Source: Ruegeria atlantica | GTDB lineage: Bacteria; Pseudomonadota; Alphaproteobacteria; Rhodobacterales; Rhodobacteraceae | Direction of reading: 5' to 3' | Length of the DNA stretch: 64,000 nt | NCBI RefSeq assembly: GCF_013032455.1 | Contig: NZ_WQCF01000008.1 | Span: forward strand, 179,707-243,706 | Shown here: piece after piece, positions 1-10,681 of the stretch | Numbering within the stretch: position 1 is the first letter of the stretch | Layout of the letters: each line of letters opens with the position of its first letter | The notes under the pieces: model-generated | The model's input: only the letters and a program-made list of their open reading frames with translations | What the model was told of the DNA's origin: nothing | Database searches by the model: none | Made by a program: the position numbers and the translations under genes

Positions 1-2
1 GC

Positions 3-1271
3 GGTGAAACCGATAACCGCGACATTGCAACCGAAATCCTGCAACTGCGCGAAGAGCGGGCCAAGTTGCTGGGCTATGCCAGCTTTGCGGATTTCAAACT
101 GGAAACCGAAATGGCGCGTACGCCGGAAAAGGTGCGCGATCTGCTGATGCAGGTGTGGGAGCCTGCCAAATCACGGGCCGATGAGGATGCTGAAATTCTG
201 ACGCAGTTGATGCAGGCGGATGGCGTCAACGGCCCATTGGAAGCGTGGGATTGGCGCTACTACGCCGAGAAACGGCGAAAGGCCGAGCACGATCTGGATG
301 ACGCAGTGCTGAAGCCCTACCTGCAGCTGGACCGGATGATTGACGCTGCCTTTGCCTGCGCGAACCGTCTGTTCGGGCTAGAGTTTGCACCGCTGGATGT
401 CCCACTCTATCACGCCGATTGCCGCGCGTGGGAGGTGACGCGTAATGGGCAGCATATCGCGGTGTTCATCGGTGACTATTTCGCGCGAAGCTCAAAACGG
501 TCTGGTGCGTGGTGCAGCGCGATGCGGTCGCAGGCCAAGTTTCCCAAGGTGCAGGCGCCGGTCGTGATCAACGTCTGCAATTTCGCCAAAGGTGATCCGG
601 CGCTGCTGTCTTATGACGATGCCCGGACCCTGTTCCACGAGTTCGGCCACGCCTTGCATCAGATGTTGTCCAATGTGACCTATGAAAGCATTTCAGGTAC
701 CAGCGTTGCGCGTGATTTCGTCGAACTGCCCAGTCAGCTCTATGAACATTGGCTGGAGGTCCCCGAGGTTCTGGCCGAATTCGCCACTCATGCCGATACT
801 GGCGAGCCGATGCCGCAAGAGATGCTGGAGAAGGTGCTGAAGGCGGCCAATTTCGATCAGGGGTTCCAGACGGTGGAATATGTCGCCTCGGCGCTGGTGG
901 ATCTGGCCTTCCATGATGGCGACGCCCCGGTCGATCCGATGGCGAAACAGGCCGAGGTTCTTACCAGCATCGGGATGCCAAAGGCGATCGGTATGCGCCA
1001 CGCCACGCCGCATTTCGCGCATGTGTTCGCGGGCGACGGCTATAGCTCGGGCTATTACAGCTATATGTGGTCCGAGGTCATGGATGCCGACGCCTTTGCC
1101 GCCTTTGAAGAGGCGGGCGGCGCATTCGACCCCGAATGCGCCAAGGCGCTGGAAGAAAACATCCTGTCCACCGGTGGCTCGCGCGAAGCCGAGGAGTTGT
1201 ACCTTGCTTTCCGCGGCCGGTTGCCGGGGGTAGAGGCGCTGCTGAAAGGGCGCGGCCTGATCGCGGCCTAG
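3..1271 (+). CDS. M3 family oligopeptidase (oligopeptidase A / Dcp type), 5' truncated by window
   Basis: Zinc metallopeptidase that cleaves short peptides, normally cytoplasmic. The reading frame is open from base 3, so the gene starts upstream of the window and only the C-terminal 422 residues are visible; the family is usually about 670 residues. The HEFGH zinc-binding motif (HExxH) is encoded at 636-650, and the typical downstream blocks follow, including a GYSSGYYSYMWSEV-like stretch near the C-terminus. The annotated-looking TTG at 66 is internal. The stop overlaps the end of the convergent dehydrogenase gene by 4 bases. Dcp and oligopeptidase A cannot be separated without the N-terminus. 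Confidence 0.93.
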   Translation, partial: GETDNRDIATEILQLREERAKLLGYASFADFKLETEMARTPEKVRDLLMQVWEPAKSRADEDAEILTQLMQADGVNGPLEAWDWRYYAEKRRKAEHDLDDAVLKPYLQLDRMIDAAFACANRLFGLEFAPLDVPLYHADCRAWEVTRNGQHIAVFIGDYFARSSKRSGAWCSAMRSQAKFPKVQAPVVINVCNFAKGDPALLSYDDARTLFHEFGHALHQMLSNVTYESISGTSVARDFVELPSQLYEHWLEVPEVLAEFATHADTGEPMPQEMLEKVLKAANFDQGFQTVEYVASALVDLAFHDGDAPVDPMAKQAEVLTSIGMPKAIGMRHATPHFAHVFAGDGYSSGYYSYMWSEVMDADAFAAFEEAGGAFDPECAKALEENILSTGGSREAEELYLAFRGRLPGVEALLKGRGLIAA

Positions 1272-2200
1272 TATCCCAAATTGCGATCGACGAGGTGCAG
1301 GAACGGTTCGCCTTCCTCACCCCGTCGGATGTTCTCGCAGATCACCTGCGCCGCTGTTTCTGGTCGGGTTTCAGAGGCGATATGCGGAGTGACCGTTACG
1401 TTCGGATGCGTCCAATAGGGGTGATCTGCGGGCAGAGGTTCAATCCGGAACACGTCCAACGTGGCATGACCGATCTGGCCAGAGTTCAGTGCCGCCAACA
1501 GGGCATCATCGTCAATCAGAGGGCCGCGCCCGGGGTTGATGATACGCGCGCCCTTGGGCATCAGTGCCAGCGTTTCGGCATTCAGTGTGTTTTCAGTGGC
1601 GGGTGTGCCCGGCAATAGCAGTACCACGATCTCGGCCTGTGACAGGGCGGCACGCAGCCCGTCTGCACCATGCATGCATGTGACGCCGGGAATATCTTTG
1701 GCCGAGCGGCTCCAACCCATGACGTCAAAGTTCAGGGCGGCCAACGTGCGGGCGGTAGCCTCGCCCAGCGCTCCGAGACCCAGAATGCAAACCTTGCGCT
1801 CGGTCGCCAGCGGCGGAATTTCGGGGGTCCAGACACCATCTTGAACTGTGATGTGCCGATCCATCCCAAGGTGATAGCGCAACACGTGGCCGACAACCCA
1901 TTCGGTCATGCCCTGCGTCAGGCCGTGGTCCACCATCCGCGCAAGTGGTACGGTCAGGGTCTCGTTGCCCGCGATTTTCTCGACCCCTGCCCAAAGGCTC
2001 AGTACGGCCTTCAACTGGGTAAAAGGCGCGAAATCCAGCAGCCCTCCGTTTGGCGCATAGACGATATAGTCGACCTGCTCGGGGGCGAGCTCGGTGCCGA
2101 GTTGAAATTCCAGCCCCGCCTCGGTCAAGTATTTGGTCAGCAGTGGTTCGTATACTGGCCACAGGGCAGGGCGCGCGGAAAACAGGATGTTTACGGTCAT
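1268..2200 (-). CDS. ghrA: Glyoxylate/hydroxypyruvate reductase A-like D-2-hydroxyacid dehydrogenase
   Basis: NAD(P)H-dependent reductase of the D-isomer-specific 2-hydroxyacid dehydrogenase family, 310 aa, cytosolic. A Rossmann GxGxxG motif (GLGALG) lies near residue 140, followed by the R of WSRS that often reads NADP. The C-terminal part has the NPGRG and PHIASET blocks carrying the catalytic Arg and His. Length and blocks match GhrA, which reduces glyoxylate and hydroxypyruvate. It starts 15 bases after rodA on the same strand with an AAGG ribosome site, so it is probably read through from the shape operon. The substrate is inferred from the subfamily. Confidence 0.85.
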   Translation of the reverse strand: MTVNILFSARPALWPVYEPLLTKYLTEAGLEFQLGTELAPEQVDYIVYAPNGGLLDFAPFTQLKAVLSLWAGVEKIAGNETLTVPLARMVDHGLTQGMTEWVVGHVLRYHLGMDRHITVQDGVWTPEIPPLATERKVCILGLGALGEATARTLAALNFDVMGWSRSAKDIPGVTCMHGADGLRAALSQAEIVVLLLPGTPATENTLNAETLALMPKGARIINPGRGPLIDDDALLAALNSGQIGHATLDVFRIEPLPADHPYWTHPNVTVTPHIASETRPETAAQVICENIRRGEEGEPFLHLVDRNLGY

Positions 2201-2215
2201 GGCGGACCTTTCAAA

Positions 2216-3355
2216 TTAGCGGGGGCGATGGATATGGGCGCTTTGGACGATGCCGAAGGCTGCCATCAGAACCAGCATGGCTGAGCCGCCATAGCTGACC
2301 ATCGGCAGAGGTACACCCACAACCGGGGCCAGGCCCATGACCATTGACATGTTGACCGCGAAGAACAGGAAAAAGTTCAGTGCAATGCCCAGCGTCACCA
2401 GCGACGAGAATCGGTCTTTGGTCGAAAGTGCAGTGACCAGACAAAAGATCAGGATCAGGCCATAGAGGGTCAGCAGGGTAATACCGCCGACAAAGCCGAA
2501 CTCTTCGGCCAGCGTCGTAAAAATGAAATCGGTATGTTTCTCGGGCAGGAAGTTCAGCCGCGATTGTGTGCCTTGCATGAACCCGCGCCCGTTCCAGCCG
2601 CCTGATCCCAGCGCGATCTTGGACTGTGTGATGTGGTAGCCCGCACCAAGAGGGTCCGTTGAAGGGTCCAGAAACGTGTCGATCCGTCGGAACTGGTAAT
2701 CCTTAAGCAACTGCCACTCGGTCCCGCGGCTGTTGAAAACAGTAGCGATCAGGCCAATCACGGCGGCGATCACAGCGGCGAAATAGGCCCAGTGGACACC
2801 GGCCAGGAACATCAGCCCGCCACCCGCTGCCAGCAGCAGGATCGAGGTGCCCAGATCAGGTTGTTTCAAAACCATGGCCGTGGGGATCAGGATCAGGGCC
2901 ACCGGGATCAACACCCATAGCGGGCGGGACGTCTTGTGCGACGGCAACCAGTCGTAATACGCGGCCAGCACCATCACCAGCGCAACCTTCATCACTTCGG
3001 ACGGTTGCAGACGCATGAATCCAAGGTCGATCCAGCGTTGGGCACCCATGCCGATGGTGCCGAATAACTCCACAAAAATCAGCAGAACGATTGATCCGAG
3101 ATAGGCAACCACAGACATGTTGCGCCAGAACCAGATCGGCACCAGCGCGATGATGAACATGACCGTCAGGCCCAAACCAAAACGTTCCAGTTGGGGCTCG
3201 GCCCAAGGGGTCCATGATCCGCCCGCCACCGAATACAGCATCAGGAACCCAGCGCTGGCGACGCTGATCAGCAACAGGGTCAACGGCCAGTTCATAAACA
3301 GAAACTTGCGGAACCCCGATGGCGTGGATTTGACGGCGTATTCAAGATAGCTCAT
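2216..3355 (-). CDS. rodA: Rod shape-determining protein RodA (SEDS glycosyltransferase)
   Basis: Integral membrane peptidoglycan glycosyltransferase of the SEDS family that works with PBP2 in lateral wall elongation. The 379-aa protein has about ten hydrophobic segments. It carries SEDS signatures such as QPDLGTS near residue 165, EKHTDFIFTTLAEEFG near residue 270 and the C-terminal GVPLPMVSYGGSAM. The ATG overlaps the stop of mrdA by 4 bases, so the two are translationally coupled. It is the last shape gene of the run mreB-mreC-mreD-mrdA-rodA. Confidence 0.96.
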   Translation of the reverse strand: MSYLEYAVKSTPSGFRKFLFMNWPLTLLLISVASAGFLMLYSVAGGSWTPWAEPQLERFGLGLTVMFIIALVPIWFWRNMSVVAYLGSIVLLIFVELFGTIGMGAQRWIDLGFMRLQPSEVMKVALVMVLAAYYDWLPSHKTSRPLWVLIPVALILIPTAMVLKQPDLGTSILLLAAGGGLMFLAGVHWAYFAAVIAAVIGLIATVFNSRGTEWQLLKDYQFRRIDTFLDPSTDPLGAGYHITQSKIALGSGGWNGRGFMQGTQSRLNFLPEKHTDFIFTTLAEEFGFVGGITLLTLYGLILIFCLVTALSTKDRFSSLVTLGIALNFFLFFAVNMSMVMGLAPVVGVPLPMVSYGGSAMLVLMAAFGIVQSAHIHRPR

Positions 3356-5301
3356 GCGCGGTCCTTCTCGGTCGGACGCGCTTTGGGGCGACGGTCACCC
3401 TCAAGCCGTTTTTGTTGTTCTTTGATGCGCTCTCGGTCGGCGACAGGGTAGGCTTCAAGCGGCGGGGTGCCGTTATACAGAGCCTGCAGCATGATATCCC
3501 GCGCGACCGGGGCTGCGGCCTTCGATCCGCCGCCGCCATGTTCCACCACCACCGCCACGGCGTATTTTGGGTTGTCATAGGGGGCAAAGCTGACAAACAG
3601 CGCGTGGTCGCGACGTTCCCATGGCAGGTCTTCATTGCGGATCACACCGGCGGCGCGTTCGGCCTTGGTGATGTTGCGCACCTGGCTGGTGCCGGTCTTG
3701 CCCGCCATGCGCAGGTCATCCGCGATGATGCGGCTGCGATAAGCTGTGCCGCCCCTGTCGTTTGAAACCGAGAACATCGCGTTGCGAATGTGTTCCAGGT
3801 TGTTCGGGTCGACGGCCAGTGGCTCACCAGCGCCCGAAGGTTGCTCAACCCCGTTCACTGACCGCACCAACCGTGGTTTAACAGCGCGCCCCGTGGCGAT
3901 TCGTGCTGTCATGACAGCAAGTTGCAGGGGCGAGGCCAGCATGAAACCTTGACCAATCGACGCATTTGCTGTGTCGCCGACCAGCCAACCTTCGCCGTGG
4001 ACGCGTTCTTTCCATTCCTGGTTCGGGGCCAATCCCGCCGCAACAGCAGACATCGGGATGTCGTGTTTGACGCCCAGCCCAAAGGTGTTTGCCATTTCAG
4101 AGATCTTATCGATTCCCGTGCGCAGCGCCACGTCGTAATAGTAAACGTCGCAGCTGCGTTTGAGTGACAGATTAAGATCAACGGTGCCATGCCCACCACG
4201 TTTCCAGCAGTGAAAGCGACGGCTGCCCACCTTTAGGTGGCCGGGGCAATACACCGTGTTGGACGACCCGATCACCCCGGCCTCAAGCGCAGCCATGGCG
4301 GTGATCATCTTGAAGGTCGAGCCTGGGGGGTAGGTGCCCTGCACCGTCTTGTTGGCCAGCGGGCGGTAATTGTCCTGAGTCAGCGCCCGATAATCAGCGA
4401 CCGAGATGCCGCGCACAAACAGGTTTGGATCGAAACTGGGGGCTGAGCTGATGGCGCGAATATCGCCGGTTTCGCAGTCGATCACAACCGCGGCTGCGCT
4501 TTCCCCGGCCAGTCGAGCCTGAGCGTATTGCTGCAGATCGGCGTCGACTGATAATTGCAGATCAGCCCCGGCCTCGCCTTCTTGCCGGTCCAGTTCGCGC
4601 ATCACCCTGCCGGTGGCGTTGACCTCGACCCGTTTGGCGCCAGCTTTGCCGCGCAGACTGATTTCCTGCTTTGCCTCAAGCCCGACCTTGCCGATTTGGA
4701 ACCGCGGGATACGCAACACCGGTTCGGGGTCTTCGATCTGGCTAAGGTCATAATCGCTGACCGGGCCGACATAGCCGACCACATGGGCGAAATCCTCATA
4801 CCTTGGATATTGCCGGGTCTGCCCCACTTCGGGGATCACGCCGGGCAGGGCAGGCGCGTTAACGGCAACTTTTGAGATATCCTCCCACGTGACCTGATCG
4901 GCCAGTGTGACCGGCAAGAACGGGGCCGAGCGGCGCATTTCCGTCTTGGCGCGTTCGATCTCATCCTCGGTCAGGGGGATCAGCTCTGAGAGTTTGGTGA
5001 TGACCTCATCCACGTCACCCGCATCCTCACGCACCATGACGATGCGATACGAGGGTGAGTTCTGGCCGATGATCTGCCCGTTCCGGTCATAGATTCGGCC
5101 TCGGGTCGGGGGGATCAGCCGAATGTTGATCCGGTTTTCTTCGGCCAGCAGGCGGTATTCGTCGGCCTGATCCACCTGCATGAATCGCATCCGGGCGGCC
5201 AGTCCGCCGATAAAGGCGGCTTGCAGGCCGCCCAGGATCAACGCCCTACGAGGCAAGCGCTTATAGGCGAGGCCTTGGGCTTTGGTTTTGCGCTGTTTCA
5301 T
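3352..5301 (-). CDS. mrdA: Penicillin-binding protein 2 (peptidoglycan D,D-transpeptidase)
   Basis: Class B penicillin-binding protein that crosslinks peptidoglycan during elongation; 649 aa, inner-membrane anchored with a periplasmic catalytic domain. The N-terminus is basic, then a single membrane segment, then a dimerisation domain. The transpeptidase domain has all three motifs: STFK (active-site Ser), SCD, and KTGT. I chose the ATG at 5301 because it gives the normal PBP2 N-terminus and overlaps the mreD stop by one base (TGATG). The open frame extends 71 codons further upstream inside mreD but that part is not protein-like. Confidence 0.95.
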   Translation of the reverse strand: MKQRKTKAQGLAYKRLPRRALILGGLQAAFIGGLAARMRFMQVDQADEYRLLAEENRINIRLIPPTRGRIYDRNGQIIGQNSPSYRIVMVREDAGDVDEVITKLSELIPLTEDEIERAKTEMRRSAPFLPVTLADQVTWEDISKVAVNAPALPGVIPEVGQTRQYPRYEDFAHVVGYVGPVSDYDLSQIEDPEPVLRIPRFQIGKVGLEAKQEISLRGKAGAKRVEVNATGRVMRELDRQEGEAGADLQLSVDADLQQYAQARLAGESAAAVVIDCETGDIRAISSAPSFDPNLFVRGISVADYRALTQDNYRPLANKTVQGTYPPGSTFKMITAMAALEAGVIGSSNTVYCPGHLKVGSRRFHCWKRGGHGTVDLNLSLKRSCDVYYYDVALRTGIDKISEMANTFGLGVKHDIPMSAVAAGLAPNQEWKERVHGEGWLVGDTANASIGQGFMLASPLQLAVMTARIATGRAVKPRLVRSVNGVEQPSGAGEPLAVDPNNLEHIRNAMFSVSNDRGGTAYRSRIIADDLRMAGKTGTSQVRNITKAERAAGVIRNEDLPWERRDHALFVSFAPYDNPKYAVAVVVEHGGGGSKAAAPVARDIMLQALYNGTPPLEAYPVADRERIKEQQKRLEGDRRPKARPTEKDRA

Positions 5302-5837
5302 CACTGCGCCCCCAATGCACCGGTATTTGCGGGGGATAAACGGCGAACACCGAATCCATTCTGACTGAGCAGAACGATCAAAGGATAAATCGCAATTGTC
5401 AGAAACACTTGTATCATTACCGGCCCCAGTGCCGCCTGTTGCACCGACAGAATAGCAAGAATGACGCGGTTCAACATGAAAACTGCTGTGATCACCACGG
5501 CAACAGTCGACCATTCTCCGATGAAGCCCGAATCCCGCAGCCCGAACGCCGAAGAACGCAGATAGGCCGTCGCAAGAACCACCAGCGCGGCCAATAGGCC
5601 GGGTGGGCGCTGCAGCAAGAGGTCGGCCATCAGCATCACAATGGCCACCAGAAGGGTCGGCACAAATTCGGGTCGCCTAAGCACCCAGGCAAAGGTCAGG
5701 GCGATCAACAGTTCGGGAAACGGCCAACGATCCGGTTTTGTATCGAGCGGCAGAAGGTGCAGGAACAGGATCAGAATAGCCAGAAACAGGTAAAGGCCAC
5801 GCTTGGACCACAACTGTGAGGTCTGACTACCCATCAC
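5301..5837 (-). CDS. mreD: Rod shape-determining protein MreD
   Basis: Small integral membrane protein of the elongasome; 178 aa with about five hydrophobic segments. Sequence conservation in this family is weak, so the call rests on size, hydrophobicity and position between mreC and mrdA. Its start lies 11 bases inside the 3' end of mreC and its stop overlaps the mrdA start, which fits one tightly coupled operon. Confidence 0.9.
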   Translation of the reverse strand: MMGSQTSQLWSKRGLYLFLAILILFLHLLPLDTKPDRWPFPELLIALTFAWVLRRPEFVPTLLVAIVMLMADLLLQRPPGLLAALVVLATAYLRSSAFGLRDSGFIGEWSTVAVVITAVFMLNRVILAILSVQQAALGPVMIQVFLTIAIYPLIVLLSQNGFGVRRLSPANTGALGAQ

Positions 5838-6729
5838 CGACCTCCACCTGCGGAAGGGCGGCGGCAGGCTGTCTGGGCCCGACTATATCGCCGGGGTCCT
5901 GAATGCGGGGGGCCGACTGGTATCGCAGAACGCGCAGAAATTCGAGCCGCTCGAAATCCGCGGACAGACGCACCCGCAAACGGCCACCGGGGTCGGCAGT
6001 GATCTGGCCGATCAACAAGCCGCCGGGAAACACACCACCATCACCCGAGGTTACGACGCGGTCGCCGGGGCGAACCAGCTCTCGGTTCTCCAGAAACTCG
6101 ACCGCCGGTGCCGGTGTGTTATCACCGGTGATCAGAGCGGTCTGGCCCGAGGGCTGGATGGTCGCAGGGATCGCGCTTGAGGCATCGGTCATCAGGATCA
6201 CCCGTGCCGTATCCGGGCCCACGCCCGAGATCCGTCCGACGACACCGATCCCGTCCATCGTGGCCCAGCCATCGGTGATACCGTCCCGTTCACCCACATT
6301 CAGCAGAACCGACTGCCGGAATGGCGAGCCGCTGTCAGCCATCACAACTCCGGTGATATAGGTCAGGCGTGGATCTAGGCGTACATTGTTGAGGTCCAGC
6401 AGTCGGGCGTTTTCCTGCTCCAACTGCAATGCGGCCTCTTTCCAGGCGCGCATCAGGCGCAGCTCGCTACGCAATTCCTGATTCTGTTCGCTCAGGCGCT
6501 GATAGCTTTGGAAATCGCGCACCAGATTGACCACCCCGGTGACTGGCACCATCGCCCATTCCATCGACGGGACGACCGTATCCACCACTTGCGCGCGGAA
6601 CCGTTCCACGCGCGGGCTGTCGATACGCCAGACCAGAAAAATGCCAACCAGGAATAACACAACGATCCCCAATAGCAGGCGGCGTAATGGGGTGGTGTAT
6701 TCGTCCCGCTGTGATCGGTCCTTTGCCAC
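5827..6729 (-). CDS. mreC: Rod shape-determining protein MreC
   Basis: Bitopic membrane protein that links MreB filaments to the periplasmic wall synthases; 300 aa. A short basic cytoplasmic tail is followed by one membrane helix at about residues 17-33, then a coiled-coil region (residues about 65-105, QELRSELRLMRAWKE) and the two beta-barrel-like domains with the typical GERDGI and GLLIGQI blocks. The start codon is GTG at 6729, set by a GGGAAGG ribosome site six bases upstream. It overlaps mreD by 11 bases and lies 56 bases after mreB. Confidence 0.94.
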   Translation of the reverse strand: MAKDRSQRDEYTTPLRRLLLGIVVLFLVGIFLVWRIDSPRVERFRAQVVDTVVPSMEWAMVPVTGVVNLVRDFQSYQRLSEQNQELRSELRLMRAWKEAALQLEQENARLLDLNNVRLDPRLTYITGVVMADSGSPFRQSVLLNVGERDGITDGWATMDGIGVVGRISGVGPDTARVILMTDASSAIPATIQPSGQTALITGDNTPAPAVEFLENRELVRPGDRVVTSGDGGVFPGGLLIGQITADPGGRLRVRLSADFERLEFLRVLRYQSAPRIQDPGDIVGPRQPAAALPQVEVGDG

Positions 6730-6785
6730 AGGTTACCTTCCCGTGCTGCTCGTGCCCGAGTGTTGACCCTTAGAGGGTGCGCGCC

Positions 6786-7898
<1,113 letters not shown>

Positions 7899-7987
7899 TT
7901 ATAGGGTGCCAGCACGTCCGGTAAAAGGGCTGATTCCGCGACAATCAGCACCTTTCCGCCTTTATGACAGGGACTTTAGAAGGCAAA

Positions 7988-8782
7988 ATGCTCTCTTATC
8001 AACATATTTACCACGCAGGTAATCTGGCGGATGTGCAAAAGCACGCATTGTTGGCTTGGGTGCTGGATTATCTGACCCGCAAAGATAAACCGCTGACCTA
8101 TCTCGAAACGCATTCAGGGCGCGGCCTGTACCAGTTGGACGCGGCAGAGGCGGTGCGCACCGGTGAGGCCGCCGCAGGCATTGAACGCGTATTGCGCGAA
8201 AAATGGTTTCCGGCAGACCATCCATTGTCCAGAGCGCTTGAGAATGTGCGGGCACAGTACGGAGAACACAGCTATGCAGGGTCGCCAATGATTGCGGCCA
8301 ACCTGCTGCGCTATCAGGATAGCCTGCATTTTGCCGAGCTGCATCCGCAGGAACACGCGGCCCTGTCCATGACAATGTCGCCTTTTGGCGCAAAGGTTTA
8401 CAAGCAGGACGGATATGATTTGGCGCATTCCCTGCTGCCGCCGACTCCCCGACGCGGAATGCTTTTGATTGATCCCAGCTATGAGGTCAAATCGGAATAC
8501 GACCGGCTGCCCGGAGCAATTGCTAAATTGCATCGTAAGTGGAACGTGGGCGTATTGGCTTTGTGGTATCCCATACTTTCTGATGGGCGGCACGAACCCA
8601 TGATTGAAGCATTGAAAAAGCAGGATCTTCCCAAGTCAGAATGCCACGAAGTGCGATTTCCTGCTGCGCGAGAAGGTCATCGTATGATCGGGTCAGGCAT
8701 GTTTGTCGTGAACGCTCCGTATGGTTTCATCGAAGAAACCAGTAGGTTAGATGCGATGTTCTTAAGATTAGCGAGCCTGTGA
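7988..8782 (+). CDS. rlmJ: 23S rRNA (adenine(2030)-N6)-methyltransferase RlmJ
   Basis: SAM-dependent methyltransferase that modifies A2030 of 23S rRNA; 264 aa. The N-terminus MLSYQHIYHAGNLADVQKH is the family hallmark and fixes the start at the ATG at 7988, preceded by GAAGG; an in-frame ATG 24 bases upstream gives an atypical extension. The catalytic DPPY-type motif appears as IDPSYE at about residue 161, and the C-terminal GSGMFVVNAP block is typical. It is divergent from mreB. Confidence 0.93.
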   Translation: MLSYQHIYHAGNLADVQKHALLAWVLDYLTRKDKPLTYLETHSGRGLYQLDAAEAVRTGEAAAGIERVLREKWFPADHPLSRALENVRAQYGEHSYAGSPMIAANLLRYQDSLHFAELHPQEHAALSMTMSPFGAKVYKQDGYDLAHSLLPPTPRRGMLLIDPSYEVKSEYDRLPGAIAKLHRKWNVGVLALWYPILSDGRHEPMIEALKKQDLPKSECHEVRFPAAREGHRMIGSGMFVVNAPYGFIEETSRLDAMFLRLASL

Positions 8783-8894
8783 GCACAAGTTAGGGGCGTA
8801 TTCAGATAGGCTGATTGCGCGCGTCAGGTGTGGATGCAAAATTTCTTGTTAGAAGTGACCGCCCAGCCCTAGAATTGTGGCAAGGAGGGGCGCC

Positions 8895-10634
8895 ATGAAT
8901 CGCCGACTTGCAACGGTTCTGGCCGCCGACATGGTGGGCTACAGCCGCTTGATGGAAATTGACGAGCAAGGCACGCTGGCGCGGTTGCGCACGCACCGGA
9001 TCGAGTTGATCGACCCTTCGATCGAAAAAAACCGTGGCACGATTATCAAGACAACTGGCGACGGGATGCTGGTCGAATTTCCCAGCGCCAGCGACGCCGT
9101 GACGTGTGCGGTCGAAGTTCAGAACCGAATGCTGCGCAGGAATGCGGACGTTCCGCACGAACAGCGCATTCAGTTCCGCATGGGTATAAATCTGGACGAA
9201 ATCATATTTGAAGACGGGGACATTTTTGGCAGCGGTGTGAACATCGCAGCCCGACTGGAACAATCGGCCGAGGCAGGCGACGTGCTGATTTCCGGAGCTG
9301 TCCACGAACAGGTTTCCAGCCGGTTGGAATTGCAGTTTCATGATCTGGGGGATTTGAAACTCAAGAATCTGTCGCAACCCGTTCATACCTACCGGGTCGA
9401 GTTGGACCGGCCAGCCGGTGAGCTTGAACAGAACGCAACCGGGCAGGAGGCGACGAGGGTTGTGAAACCTTCGATCGCTGTTCTGCCTTTTGAAAACATG
9501 AGTGGGGACACGGAGCAGGAGTTCTTTGCCGATGGACTGACCGAAGACCTTCTGACAGAGCTCAGCCGCAGGCATGAGCTGTTCGTGATTTCCCGCAACT
9601 CTTGCTTTGTCTACAAGGGGCAGGCTGTAAATGTTCGTGACGTGGGTGAAAAACTGGGCGCGCGGTACATTGTGGAAGGCAGCGTGCGCAAGGCGGGAAA
9701 CCGAGTGCGCGTGACCGTTCAGTTGATCGACAGCGAAAGCGACGGACATATCTGGGCCGAGAAATATGACCGCGATCTGGACGATATATTCACAATTCAG
9801 GACGAGGTGATATCAGCAGTGGTTGCCACTCTGCCCGGCCGGATCGAAGCGTCGCAGCAAGAAGGGCTGACACGCAAGAAGCCTTCGAGTTTTGCCGCCT
9901 ATGAGTGCGTTCTGGCCGCAAAGGTTCTGCATCATCGCAGTACGCGCGAAGATAATGCCGAGGCGACGAAACTCATTGATCGGGCCATAGAACTTGATCC
10001 TGACTATGCCCATGCCCACGCTTGGAGTGGCTGTATCCGTGGGCAAGCATGGGGCTATTGCTGGTGCGACGACCGAGAAGCCATGCTGGCTTCCTGCGAA
10101 GAGGCGATCCTGAAAGCAGCCTCGCTGGATGACAATGATGCCGATGTGCATCGTTTGATGGGAGCGGTCGAGATATTGCGAAACAATTTGGCGCGCGCGC
10201 GTTACCATCAGGAACGGGCGCTGTCGCTAAATCCGAACTACGATCTGGTTGTTGTCCAGATGGGGGAATTGCTGACTTGGTCCGGCCGTCCCGACGAAGG
10301 GGCGGAGTGGATACAGAAAGCCATGCGCCTGAATCCGCATCATCCCGCTCGGTTCTGGAGCCATCTGGGAAAAGCGCGGTTTGGTGGCAAACATTATGAG
10401 CAGGCGATTGACGACTTCGCCCGCTTGCCAACGCTGGATCTTGTACAAAACGCTTTTGTCGCCGCAAGCCACGCTTGGCTGGGGAATGAGGCCCGCGCCC
10501 AGTCGCACGTGGATGCTATTCGCGCAGAGCAGGCGGATATCGGGATCAATGACTTGGTCGCCACGCTGCATTACGCGCGGGACGAAGACCTGAAGCATTT
10601 CATGCAGGGTGTGGAAAAGGCCGGTTTGTCCTGA
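8895..10634 (+). CDS. Class III adenylate/guanylate cyclase domain protein with TPR repeats
   Basis: Signal protein of 579 aa with three parts. Residues about 1-175 form a class III nucleotidyl cyclase domain, recognisable by VLAADMVGYSRLM and TTGDGMLVEF. A middle domain (about 195-320, starting SIAVLPFENMSG) is the TolB/FlgO-like module common in these proteins. The C-terminal half holds tetratricopeptide repeats for protein contacts. I chose the ATG at 8895, seven bases after an AGGAGGGG site; the GTG at 8877 would place that site inside the coding region. Such proteins are expanded in rhizobia and roseobacters; the signal and partner are unknown. It ends at a terminator shared with leuA. 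Confidence 0.88.
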   Translation: MNRRLATVLAADMVGYSRLMEIDEQGTLARLRTHRIELIDPSIEKNRGTIIKTTGDGMLVEFPSASDAVTCAVEVQNRMLRRNADVPHEQRIQFRMGINLDEIIFEDGDIFGSGVNIAARLEQSAEAGDVLISGAVHEQVSSRLELQFHDLGDLKLKNLSQPVHTYRVELDRPAGELEQNATGQEATRVVKPSIAVLPFENMSGDTEQEFFADGLTEDLLTELSRRHELFVISRNSCFVYKGQAVNVRDVGEKLGARYIVEGSVRKAGNRVRVTVQLIDSESDGHIWAEKYDRDLDDIFTIQDEVISAVVATLPGRIEASQQEGLTRKKPSSFAAYECVLAAKVLHHRSTREDNAEATKLIDRAIELDPDYAHAHAWSGCIRGQAWGYCWCDDREAMLASCEEAILKAASLDDNDADVHRLMGAVEILRNNLARARYHQERALSLNPNYDLVVVQMGELLTWSGRPDEGAEWIQKAMRLNPHHPARFWSHLGKARFGGKHYEQAIDDFARLPTLDLVQNAFVAASHAWLGNEARAQSHVDAIRAEQADIGINDLVATLHYARDEDLKHFMQGVEKAGLS

Positions 10635-10650
10635 CCCATTGAGTAAAAAT

Positions 10651-10674
10651 GGCGGCCTGCAATCGCAGGCCGCC
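10651..10674. terminator. Bidirectional hairpin terminator
   Basis: A perfect 10-bp stem (GGCGGCCTGC / GCAGGCCGCC) with loop AATC lies between the convergent cyclase gene and leuA. It is preceded by AAAAAT and followed by ACTTTTG, so it has a short T tract in both directions. Confidence 0.85.
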
Positions 10675-10681
10675 ACTTTTG

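Noticed and set aside
3352..5514. 720-residue version of PBP2
   Set aside because: The first 71 codons lie inside mreD and do not look like protein; the coupled ATG at 5301 gives the normal N-terminus.
8802..9749. 315-codon minus-strand frame
   Set aside because: Antisense shadow of the cyclase-domain gene, without ribosome site or recognisable domain.
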